Assembly: GCA_964404595.1 (NCBI GenBank)
Contig: CAYOKQ010000017.1
Coordinates: 1 to 26,294, forward strand
Direction of reading: 5' to 3'
Length of the DNA stretch: 26,294 nucleotides
DNA from: CAYJXA01 sp964404595
GTDB lineage: Archaea > Nanobdellota > Nanobdellia > Woesearchaeales > GW2011-AR9
In this document: one piece after another, positions 1 to 6,150 of the stretch
Layout of the letters: every line of letters begins with the position of its first letter
Numbering within the stretch: position 1 is the first letter of the stretch
The notes under the pieces: model-generated
Told to the model about the DNA's origin: nothing
The model's database searches: none
What the model saw: only the letters and a program-made list of their open reading frames with translations
Position numbers and translations under genes: made by a program

Positions 1-211
1 CTGTCCTAATATGCTTCGAACTCATAGGAATACCAACGAAAGAAGTACTGGTGCTTATGTTGGTTGTTTCTGTAAAATAATCTCCCTCTTCAAAAGGAAC
101 TCTCTTACATTGAGTATCATAATTATCAACGGTTTTTTGTTTAACTTGCTGTGTGCAGGCGACAAGTAATGATACCAGTCCTGCTAAACCAATCGATTTT
201 ATATTTGCCAT
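1..211 (-). CDS. Secreted lipoprotein, N-terminal part (runs off the window edge)
   Basis: Reading the minus strand from the ATG at 209-211 gives 70 codons open to the window edge. The N-terminus is a short hydrophobic signal (about residues 5-18) ending in a lipobox, L16-V17-A18-C19, after which the chain turns polar (TQQVKQK). This predicts export and lipid anchoring at Cys19. The mature part is Ser/Thr-rich and I recognise no domain. The start lies one base after the uL2 stop (TAA-A-ATG), the same junction as between the ribosomal genes upstream, so it is probably the last visible gene of that operon. Archaeal rpl2 is normally followed by rps19, so this is an unusual neighbour. The gene is real in my judgement; its function is unknown. 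Confidence 0.7.
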   Translation of the reverse strand, partial: MANIKSIGLAGLVSLLVACTQQVKQKTVDNYDTQCKRVPFEEGDYFTETTNISTSTSFVGIPMSSKHIRT

Positions 212-212
212 T

Positions 213-920
213 TTACAACTTTTTCCTTCCCGTCCTTCTTGGTGCAATCTTTCCGACTTTTCGTCCCGGCGGTGCATTTCGAGGCGATTGTGTCGGACGC
301 CCTTTGGTATGGGATCCTTTCCCGCCAAAGGGATGATCAACCGCGTTCATGGAGATGCCACATACTCGCGGATATAACTTATTGCGGGCAGCCATGCGAT
401 GATACATCACACCTGCCTTTAAGATTGGTTTCTCTTCTCGTCCCGCACCGGCGACCATGCCAATTGCAGCCCGGCACCCAGGATGAAGTAATTTTTCTTT
501 TTTGGAAGGGAGCTTAACACGAACATCATGCTCCGTCTTGGCAATAATCCTGGCAAAAACTCCCGAAGAGCGTACTAATTTTCCCCCATCTCCAGGATGG
601 ATTTCAATATTATGGATTAAAGTGCCTTCAGGAATATCAGCAAGAGGAAGAACATTTCCTTCTCGAATAACATTGCCGGCTCCAAATGCAATTTGATCAC
701 CCACTTTAACTCCTTCGGGAGCGATGGAAAGTGCAGTTTCACCAGAGAGAGTAGAGACTTCCAACAAAGGGGCACTATGGCCAGCGCAATGAAGAATATC
801 GACCACCGTGCCGGCAGTATTCAGAGCAGGATGCTTAACTTCACCTTGAAAGCGGTGGCTGGCAGAACGATACGTTCCCGATCCGCGTCCCCGGCGTTGT
901 GAAATTAAGTTTTTCCCCAT
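213..920 (-). CDS. rpl2: 50S ribosomal protein uL2
   Basis: The product has 235 residues, the usual size for archaeal uL2 (about 240; bacterial L2 is nearer 275). The N-terminus carries the archaeal signature RRGRGSGTYRSASHRFQGEV. The C-terminal half has the conserved GMVAGAGREEKPILKAG stretch and the AVDHPFGGK loop, which lies near the peptidyl-transferase centre in known ribosomes. The ATG at 918-920 follows the uL23 stop by one base, so translation is probably coupled. The Lys/Arg-rich tail (GRKVGKIAPRRTGRKKL) is typical of the family. Identification is secure. Confidence 0.97.
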   Translation of the reverse strand: MGKNLISQRRGRGSGTYRSASHRFQGEVKHPALNTAGTVVDILHCAGHSAPLLEVSTLSGETALSIAPEGVKVGDQIAFGAGNVIREGNVLPLADIPEGTLIHNIEIHPGDGGKLVRSSGVFARIIAKTEHDVRVKLPSKKEKLLHPGCRAAIGMVAGAGREEKPILKAGVMYHRMAARNKLYPRVCGISMNAVDHPFGGKGSHTKGRPTQSPRNAPPGRKVGKIAPRRTGRKKL

Positions 921-921
921 T

Positions 922-1273
922 CTAAATCAGCCCTAAGTCGGCGCTCACGTCAGCGGCCACGCTTCCTGGCCCTAACTTAACGTAAGCTCTTTTTTGTCCC
1001 TGAAATGAATTGTGAATGTTAACTGCCGCCACTTTGACTTTAAATAATTCTTCCACTGCTTTTTTAACTGTAGGTTTAGTTGCTTTTTGATCGACAACAA
1101 AGATTAATTTATTTTCAAATTCTATCTGGCGGATGCTTTTTTTTTTTTTTTTTAGAAATTTAAGAACACTATAAGGGTCAAAATCTGATTCATCCTGTAC
1201 TGGTATNNNNNNNNNNATGAATTACGGTAGTACCAACAGTTTTACTTTCAATTTTTTTGATTTTTCCTTTCAT
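922..1273 (-). CDS. rpl23: 50S ribosomal protein uL23 (spans an assembly gap; poly-Lys anomaly)
   Basis: This gene is split by ten Ns at 1207-1216. From the ATG at 1271-1273 it reads MKGKIKKIESKTVGTTVIH, then the gap, then a part continuing DPYSVLKF and IEFENKLIFVVDQKATKP, and ending VAADVSADLGLI at the TAG at 922-924. The FVVDxxATK segment and the later GQKRAYVKL are diagnostic of archaeal uL23, which in known ribosomes surrounds the peptide exit tunnel and binds SRP. An N-terminal extension of about 25 residues precedes the usual DPY start. A run of 17 A (1137-1153) encodes five lysines where the family has a conserved PLMTE-like segment before K-S-I; the frame is kept. The gap must really be a multiple of 3 for the two parts to be in frame. 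Confidence 0.88.
1137..1153. repeat. 17-bp T homopolymer inside uL23
   Basis: There are 17 consecutive T on the plus strand (A on the coding strand). They replace the codons where uL23 proteins carry a conserved TEK-type motif. The length keeps the reading frame and the residue count of the family. It lies about 50 bp from the scaffold gap, so an assembly or polishing artefact is plausible. Confidence 0.9.
1207..1216. other. Assembly gap (10 N) in uL23
   Basis: Ten Ns interrupt the uL23 gene. To keep the gene open the true missing length should be a multiple of three, so ten is a placeholder. Confidence 0.99.
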
Positions 1274-1274
1274 G

Positions 1275-2080
1275 TTACACAAATAATTTTTCTTTATCAA
1301 TAACTTCCAGTGCTTTCTCGGTCCATAAAGTAACCCGGCCTGGCAATGCTCCCGGTGCTAGCAATCGTGCATTGAGTGATCGTGCTTCCACTACATCTAC
1401 TCCCGCCACATTTCGGCCAGCTTGAAGTAAAGAGCAAGGACCGCTCACCACTATTAAAATCCCTTTTTTCTTCTGATATCTTCTTCCCCTGAATTTCCCT
1501 TTTCCGGCCCTCACTTTTTTTGTGAAGAGCGTTCTAATTCCGCTTCAAATCCCAGCGATAATAATACTTTCTCAACTTCATGCGTTTTGGCAACCGACTC
1601 AAATGCTGCTGCGACGACAAATGGGTAATGCATTGGGACGCGGTGCCCGCGCAGTGCCACTAATTCTTTGCTTAAAGTAGCTCCCATGGCCGAACGAATT
1701 GCTTTACGATTTTCCTTGGCATTAATTTTCTGCTCCCATATTTTGACTGCTTTAGGAGGATGCGAACGATGGCCCCCTACTGTTTGGGGTGAAAAAGCTC
1801 CAACCCATCCAAAGCGTGTTCCTCGTCGAGAATGAATTTTACGATTAACTCGGCCAATGCCAATACCATAGCTTCCACGATAATTACGCCGTCTTTTACT
1901 CAAATTCGAAGAATGCCGCAACCCTGCTTCTTGATCAGACCCATAAATTTGACGAGCCGCACTTTGAAGTGCCAAAACTGCCCGGCGGATTAAATCCGGA
2001 CGATAATGCTCCGTAAACTGAGCAGGAATTTGCTTCTCGCCGGTTTTGTTCTTGTCTGTGCTTAAGATTGGTAATTTCAT
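1275..2080 (-). CDS. rpl4: 50S ribosomal protein uL4, split by a -1 frame change
   Basis: Two overlapping reading frames together make one archaeal uL4. The first starts at the ATG at 2078-2080 (MKLPILST), preceded by a GGAG Shine-Dalgarno, one base after the uL3 stop. It carries the family segments YGIGIGRVNRKIHSRRGTRFGWVG-like and GGHRSHPPKA, and ends SSQKK at a TGA (1511-1513). The second runs from GTG at 1512-1514 (VRAGKGKFRGRRY) through KKKGILIVV and NVAGVDVVEARSLNARLLAPG to the TAA at 1275-1277. In archaeal homologues these halves are continuous (KK-VRAGKGK). The combined length, about 267 residues, fits the family's roughly 250. The junction is an A7 tract, so either one A is missing or -1 slippage joins the halves. 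An upstream ATG at 2099-2101 lies inside uL3 and was not chosen. Confidence 0.93.
1511..1520 (-). other. A-AAA-AAG slippery heptamer followed directly by TGA in uL4
   Basis: On the coding strand the end of the first uL4 frame reads TCA CAA AAA AAG TGA. A-AAA-AAG is a classic -1 slippery heptamer (best known from E. coli dnaX and IS elements). A -1 shift there continues with GTG AGG GCC, exactly the expected uL4 residues V-R-A. A single missing A in the tract would look the same. Confidence 0.6.
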
Positions 2081-2081
2081 G

Positions 2082-3043
2082 TTAATTCTCCAATGAAACA
2101 TAAGTAACTTCAGGTGCTTCTTTCACAAAATGATGGTTAGGACGAGTTGCATGTGTTAATACGACTGATCCTTTCTTAGGGCCCACTACCGATCCTCGTA
2201 TAAGGGCATATGCGTTATCAAGAAAGCCATACCGCACCAGGCCGCCTTTGACCGCCAATTCTTTGCCATTCTTGCCTATTTTGACAATTTGTTTATTATA
2301 TTCCGTGCGTAGGTGGAACCCCATCTTTCCTGATTGTGCAACAGTGTATTCCACCCGATTGGGGTGCCATGAACCCAAAGTACCAATGCCCCGCTTGGTT
2401 TTTTCTGCTTTATGCTGTCTTACAGGGACACCAAATCGTTTTACGGTTCCCTGCATCCCTTTTCCTTTGGTAATCCCATGGATATTGATCTGATTGCCAG
2501 CATCAAATACCTCATTGATATAAATTTCTCCCCCTAATTTTTCTTGAGCATATTTGATTTTATCTTCTTTAGTTCCGCCTAATGCCAGTTCAAGTAATTT
2601 TGGCTTTTTGGAACCGATAGAAGTAGATTTAGGATTGGTGTGCACCAGCAAGCGCACATCATCAAACTCCTTAATATCAGAAAATGATTTTACTGGTTTT
2701 TTGGGTANNNNNNNNNNAATTCTTTGTCTAATTTTGGTGCTACAATTGAAGCAACTTTTTGCCATCCATTCATCGAAAGTTTATAGAAAGCGATACCCAT
2801 AACGACTAAAGGAGGGCATTCCAAGATGGTGGAAGGGATCATAATCGATTCGCCTTTAGTTAAAGATTTTGGGCGATTATCATTCACCATCAGATGAGTC
2901 ATACCTGCTTTAAATGCGATAAATCCTAAAGGTTTAACTTTTGATTCAGCAGGCCAATATCTCACTCGTGCTATGGCATGTTTAGCTCGGCTGCGAGGCC
3001 AAAACTGCATACTTCCTCGACGAGGATGTCGTATATTTCCCAT
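2082..3043 (-). CDS. rpl3: 50S ribosomal protein uL3 (spans an assembly gap)
   Basis: This is one gene interrupted by ten Ns at 2708-2717. The N-terminal part starts at the ATG at 3041-3043 (MGNIRHPRRGSMQFWPRSRA), a classic archaeal/eukaryotic uL3 start. The C-terminal part holds the conserved HGITKGKGMQGTVKRFG-type segment, then GTLGSWHPNRVEYTVAQSGKMGFH-like and TEYNKQI motifs. The total of about 320 residues is close to the family's 330-340. The reading frame changes across the Ns, so the real missing length should be 2 modulo 3 (for example 8 or 11). uL3 initiates large-subunit assembly in known systems. It is the first gene of the operon; the stop lies one base before the uL4 ATG. Confidence 0.95.
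2708..2717. other. Assembly gap (10 N) in uL3
   Basis: Ten Ns fall inside uL3. The frames on either side agree only if the true gap length is 2 modulo 3. Confidence 0.99.
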
Positions 3044-3079
3044 GGTATTTAATATATCTATATTATTTGGTTGTTCAGG

Positions 3080-3286
3080 ACTTTTAAACTGTTGTGCACA
3101 AAAATGTTTGACGACATTTTTGGCATCCTGAAAATCTGCTTTCGGCTGATTTTAATGATGTCAACAGCCTATATCTGGTTCCCATCCAAGAAGCAAACAT
3201 GCTTAGTGATGGTACACCTTTTCAGGCCAATGTTGCTTGAATCATTTAATGAGTTGGCTCATCAGTGTGATTGAAGCTGATTTTTT
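3080..3286 (+). ncRNA. Candidate structured non-coding RNA ending in T6
   Basis: Hand folding finds several nested helices on the plus strand. (a) CTGTT 3089-3093 pairs with AACAG 3163-3167. (b) GACGACATT 3110-3118 pairs with AATGATGTC 3154-3162 (one mismatch, one G-U). (c) AAAATC 3131-3136 pairs with GATTTT 3148-3153, with a GC-rich tip. (d) CCATC 3182-3186 pairs with GATGG 3208-3212, capped by AAGC/GCTT. (e) GCTTGAATCA 3235-3244 pairs with TGATTGAAGC 3268-3277, enclosing ATGAG/CTCAT with a TTGG loop. T6 follows at 3281-3286. CAACA at 3162-3166 could pair instead with TGTTG at 3231-3235. The G-U pairs favour the plus strand. TTTAATATA near 3048 could be the TATA box. It does not match RNase P, SRP or box C/D RNA as I know them. 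A 67-codon frame here shows no protein-like features. Confidence 0.4.
3081..3088 (-). promoter_or_regulatory. Candidate TATA box for the ribosomal operon
   Basis: On the minus strand TTTAAAAG begins 45 nt upstream of the uL3 ATG. This would give a leader of about 15 nt, unlike the leaderless genes in this window where the distance is 27-31. No better box lies at -30. It overlaps the 5' edge of the candidate plus-strand ncRNA. Confidence 0.4.
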
Positions 3287-3351
3287 GATAAGGAAGGCGG
3301 GTTATTTATAAAGGTATCTGTAATTTGAAGTACCACTATTATATAGTAAAG

Positions 3352-3359
3352 TTTAAATA
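3352..3359 (+). promoter_or_regulatory. TATA box of the 3382-6106 operon
   Basis: A perfect TTTAAATA begins 30 nt upstream of the ATG at 3382. The archaeal start site expected from this box coincides with that ATG, so the transcript should be leaderless. This selects 3382 over the in-frame ATG at 3325. Confidence 0.8.
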
Positions 3360-3381
3360 CAAATCGTGCTTTACCACAATT

Positions 3382-4197
3382 ATGATTCCTAGCAATCTAA
3401 CTATAGAAAGAAACCCAGCCCAGCAAAAAGTTCTTGATAGCCTGCTTGCATATAATTCTCAAAAAGAATTAGAAGAAAGGATAACTACTTTATTTACACC
3501 CGAAGGAGATGCAGAAAGCATTCTTAGATATGGATTTGAATACAGGTACGAAGACAAAAGCGGCTGCACAGGACTGACTGACTGTTTGAGAGGTCTGCCA
3601 GCTGAACATGAAGTTGTCAGAGAAATATTGAAGCAAGGAAATAGAATTTTGGCCGAGGCGGCTGCAATGCCGGCAGCAGAATTGCGTACACGAACTGGCC
3701 CTCACGGACTCTTTGCCGCGCACACTCCTATTTACACTGCGTTTAATATAGCAGACTTCATTAGACCAGAAGAAATGTATGGCAGTGTGCAGAAAAGTTC
3801 ATATCATATACTTCAAGAACATCTCGCACATCCAAAGGCACTGCCCTATGATGTGCCAGTGAGCTCGGCTATACGTGGCATGATGGGATATACCGAAAAA
3901 CATCCTCGTGAATTGTTACAATTTGCACATTTTTTGAACGAGCATAAAGTAGGAGATGCCTATATGCTCAGACTATATGCCGAACTAGGTAACACCAACG
4001 CAGTTACTGTGTTTATTCAAGCCTTAGCAGAAAATAGACCCGATATTGATTTTAAAGTTGTTGGAAGAAGGATTAAACGGGTATTGACAGAAAAGCACCA
4101 GGTACCGTTACAATATTTTGAAGAGCAATCTACAACCATCTCAGATGTAGCGTTAAGACACAAATATAGGGAATATTTGCAGCTGGGGGAAGAATAA
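3382..4197 (+). CDS. Unrecognised soluble, mainly helical protein
   Basis: The product has 271 residues from MIPSNLTIERN. The frame is open from 3325, but the TATA box at 3352-3359 would then lie inside the gene, so I choose the ATG at 3382. No signal peptide or membrane segment is seen. The composition (many Glu, Leu, Ala, Arg) and heptad-like stretches suggest an all-alpha fold. Two cysteines sit close together in GCTGLTDCLRG, and a His-rich stretch (GPHGLFAAH) follows. I recognise no family. It heads a tightly packed plus-strand group: the next gene starts two bases after its stop, followed by a GNAT-like protein and small or membrane proteins. Confidence 0.75.
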   Translation: MIPSNLTIERNPAQQKVLDSLLAYNSQKELEERITTLFTPEGDAESILRYGFEYRYEDKSGCTGLTDCLRGLPAEHEVVREILKQGNRILAEAAAMPAAELRTRTGPHGLFAAHTPIYTAFNIADFIRPEEMYGSVQKSSYHILQEHLAHPKALPYDVPVSSAIRGMMGYTEKHPRELLQFAHFLNEHKVGDAYMLRLYAELGNTNAVTVFIQALAENRPDIDFKVVGRRIKRVLTEKHQVPLQYFEEQSTTISDVALRHKYREYLQLGEE

Positions 4198-4198
4198 A

Positions 4199-4711
4199 TT
4201 GGCCAAGTTACTTGAAATTATTCAAAATTACCGCAAACCTCCCGAAGTAGGACAGCTATTCCACGATTATGCCGAATTTCATGAAACACTCATTCCCACT
4301 AACATGTATCCTCTTCCAAAAAGAATACAACAATTGATGGAGAGAATGTACGAACTGGGAGGAATACCCCAGTCACGAATTAACAGAGCTGTTGAAAATA
4401 TGCCTCAATTGGAGCAGAAAATAGATACATTAGAAAAAAAATATGTTAAACATACCGCATTAGGATTTAGCGGAGTTGCGGCGGGGTTAATATATCTCTT
4501 TGTTGAAACAACATTACGTACACATGAGCCTAGTTTCACACCGGATGTTATCCGTAATATGGGAATGTATAGCGCCCCTTTTGTCGCAGCATTGTCAATG
4601 ATTCATGGGATACGCAGTTCCTCAGTATTGGTTGATATAAAAGATATTAGATATTGCGTGGAGGGAGTTCTTAAAAATGCTCTTTCCACCAAAAAGAATA
4701 GAGGAAATTGA
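4199..4711 (+). CDS. Unrecognised protein with two predicted membrane segments
   Basis: The product has 170 residues starting at TTG 4199-4201, preceded by GGGGGA about 10 nt upstream; the previous stop ends at 4197. Residues 1-80 are soluble and helical, ending in a likely coiled coil (NMPQLEQKIDTLEKKYVKH). Two hydrophobic segments follow, about residues 86-106 (ALGFSGVAAGLIYLFVETTL) and 121-138 (MGMYSAPFVAALSMIHGI), joined by a short polar loop. The C-terminal tail is basic. It is probably an inner-membrane protein with a cytoplasmic helical head. No family is recognised. Close packing with both neighbours points to co-translation. Confidence 0.7.
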   Translation: MAKLLEIIQNYRKPPEVGQLFHDYAEFHETLIPTNMYPLPKRIQQLMERMYELGGIPQSRINRAVENMPQLEQKIDTLEKKYVKHTALGFSGVAAGLIYLFVETTLRTHEPSFTPDVIRNMGMYSAPFVAALSMIHGIRSSSVLVDIKDIRYCVEGVLKNALSTKKNRGN

Positions 4712-4714
4712 TTC

Positions 4715-5257
4715 ATGCGCCCCATACCAATTGAACTTGATGCTAGATTGGAACGAAAATATGTAGACCAAGTAATAGAATTGGACAGAGCGAACTATGA
4801 ACAAGATCCTTTCCCTGCTGCCTTGGCATGGGCAGAGCAAAAGCCATGGCTGTACACTCTTTTGCGTCGTGGAGAGACTGTTCTAGGATACGGGTTAGTT
4901 ATTCCACTTATAAAAAACGCCTTTGAAGCCCTTAAGGAAGGAAGAATATGGGAAGATGAAATTACCTTGGATGACATCAGTGAAACATCTCCAGACGGCT
5001 ATTATTTGGCATCAATAGCAGCAAGCGCAGATGCAAACTATCGTGAACGAGCTTTAATCGTTGGAAGTACGGTTGGTCAGCTATTAAGAATATCGAAGGA
5101 AGTCATTGCTGTACCCATTTCAGAAGCAGGAGAAAAAATTGCCCGCATGATTCATATGGAGGAATGGCGGTGCAGTTTAAAATTACCCGGGATCGAGACT
5201 TACCGACCAAGATTATTTGTCAGACCTGTAGAATGCAACAGAGAGTTATATCGTTAG
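4715..5257 (+). CDS. Divergent GNAT-like N-acyltransferase
   Basis: The product has 180 residues. The order of elements resembles the GNAT fold: strands around LLRRGETVLGYGLVIPL (about 50-66), a strand plus turn in GYYLASIAAS (about 95-104), a helix ERALIVGSTVGQLLRI where GNATs bind the CoA pyrophosphate, and VIAVPISEAGEKIARMIHMEEW, which resembles the last strand and helix (A..L..K.GF pattern). The canonical RxxGxG/A loop is not visible, so it may be a degenerate or binding-only member. The start ATG is three bases after the previous stop. It belongs to the operon from 3382. The fold is moderately supported; the substrate is unknown. Confidence 0.55.
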   Translation: MRPIPIELDARLERKYVDQVIELDRANYEQDPFPAALAWAEQKPWLYTLLRRGETVLGYGLVIPLIKNAFEALKEGRIWEDEITLDDISETSPDGYYLASIAASADANYRERALIVGSTVGQLLRISKEVIAVPISEAGEKIARMIHMEEWRCSLKLPGIETYRPRLFVRPVECNRELYR

Positions 5258-5260
5258 AAA

Positions 5261-5485
5261 ATGACACTCACACCAAAAATTCAAAATTACCTTGCTCCAT
5301 CCTGCTTAAATGATTTAGAAGATCAATACTCAGACTTCGCTGACTCATTAGAGCACACGAGACAAATAAATGCGGAGAAATTAACCGGCCTAGAAGCGAA
5401 AATAAAAAAAGGATCCACAGAATATTTTGCTGCTTTAGATGCTCTCAGAGAATTTGGGCCAAAAAGTGGAAAGTCCAAGAATTAA
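5261..5485 (+). CDS. Small hypothetical protein (74 aa)
   Basis: A 74-residue frame starts three bases after the GNAT-like gene. The product is charged and helical (DLEDQYSDFADSLEHTRQI, then KLTGLEAKIKKG), without membrane segment or signal. The next gene's ATG follows its TAA by one base. Its place in an unbroken chain of closely spaced genes supports it being real, although nothing in the sequence gives a function. Confidence 0.6.
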   Translation: MTLTPKIQNYLAPSCLNDLEDQYSDFADSLEHTRQINAEKLTGLEAKIKKGSTEYFAALDALREFGPKSGKSKN

Positions 5486-5486
5486 A

Positions 5487-5990
5487 ATGGACCAAAAAGA
5501 TTTAGAAGGTAAATTGAAAAGTATAGTGCCACCAATCCGCTTTGCAAAAGTAAAAGAATGGCTGTATTGATACGGTCCGGCAGAGGTAGTGGGGACTGTT
5601 GCTGCCTATGCCAGTTTCTTTCTGATCCAAAAAGCGACCGATAATGATATTGCAGCTGCATATGCCGGCGCTGTGGGAGAAAATACGGGCTTTTATAGTA
5701 CAATGATGGCCAGAGAGATTATCAAAGATGTCCACCAAGCCAAAGCCGATGGTCAACCCTATAGTCCGAATTTAATATTGAAAACAGTGGGAAAACTTTT
5801 CGTCGAATTCGGGCCTGCAGAAGTTTTAGATTCACTTCTCATCCGTCCTGCGACAATGGGATTGGGAGCAAGATTATTGGGCAAAGAAATAGGGGTGATT
5901 ACAGGGAAAATAATTGCCGACGTTAGTTTTTATGCCCCCGCCATCATTTCGTATGAATTTAAAAAAAATTTTTCTGGAAGTGGATCATGA
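5487..5990 (+). CDS. Membrane protein with two GPAEV repeats, interrupted by in-frame UGA
   Basis: From the ATG at 5487 the frame reads 27 codons to WLY, a TGA at 5568-5570, then continues in the same frame as YGPAEVVGTVAAYASFF to the TGA at 5988-5990. Without the internal stop it would be a 167-residue protein with hydrophobic segments around GTVAAYASFFLIQ, ATMGLGARLLG and ITGKIIADVSFYAPAII. A YGPAEVV segment just after the stop and a FGPAEVL segment near residue 110 look like an internal duplication. UGA is a normal stop in this window, so this is a nonsense mutation, a sequence error, or a downstream start at GTG 5589. I do not recognise the family. The last bases overlap the next fragment's ATG (ATGA). 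Confidence 0.6.
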
Positions 5991-6106
5991 TCCTCATCGG
6001 CACCATGCATTGGGACTTAGCTGGACCGCAGCGGCTAGAGTATCTCCTGCAAAAATTTCGGCCTCAAAAAATAACCGTTGCGACGCCTTCAAGGTCTAAC
6101 CAGTAA
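5987..6106 (+). pseudogene. Short fragment resembling the start of a TraB/PrgY-type protein
   Basis: A 39-codon frame begins in an ATGA overlap with the preceding gene. It reads MILIGTMHWDLAGPQRLEYL and ends at TAA 6104-6106. The opening strand plus GTxH, followed by a helix and a strand, resembles the N-terminus of TraB/PrgY-type proteins (LIGTAHVS...). The rest of such a protein is absent, and the sequence runs straight into the Fic promoter. I read it as the stub of a truncated gene; a genuine small protein is possible. Confidence 0.4.
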
Positions 6107-6143
6107 CCCCTAACCACAAAATTTAAATAGTTGTAACCCCTAA
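6103..6143 (+). promoter_or_regulatory. Fic promoter: TATA box between two 11-bp direct repeats
   Basis: TTTAAATA at 6122-6129 starts 29 nt before the fic-type gene's ATG (6151), predicting a leaderless transcript. GTAACCCCTAA occurs at 6103-6113 and again at 6133-6143, exactly 30 bp apart (about three helical turns), one copy each side of the box. This arrangement fits an operator whose occupation would block TBP/TFB or the polymerase. Confidence 0.65.
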
Positions 6144-6150
6144 TTAAGTT

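Noticed and set aside
922..1273. Frameshift in uL23 at the poly-A run
   Set aside because: Counting the run as 17 bases keeps FENKLIFVVD in frame with DPYSVLKF. There is no frameshift, only an odd substitution.
3071..3274. 67-codon plus-strand frame
   Set aside because: It coincides with the hairpin-rich region, has odd composition (many Met, Cys, Phe), no ribosome binding site and no domain. I favour a non-coding RNA.
3080..3286. RNase P RNA, SRP RNA or box C/D sRNA
   Set aside because: The conserved cores I know (the GAAA-rich RNase P core, the SRP helix 8 loop, properly spaced C and D boxes) are not found; only isolated TGATG and CTGA strings occur.
5568..5570. UGA as selenocysteine or a reassigned codon
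   Set aside because: There is no selenoprotein-like context, and TGA ends other clear genes in the window (for example the Fic gene).
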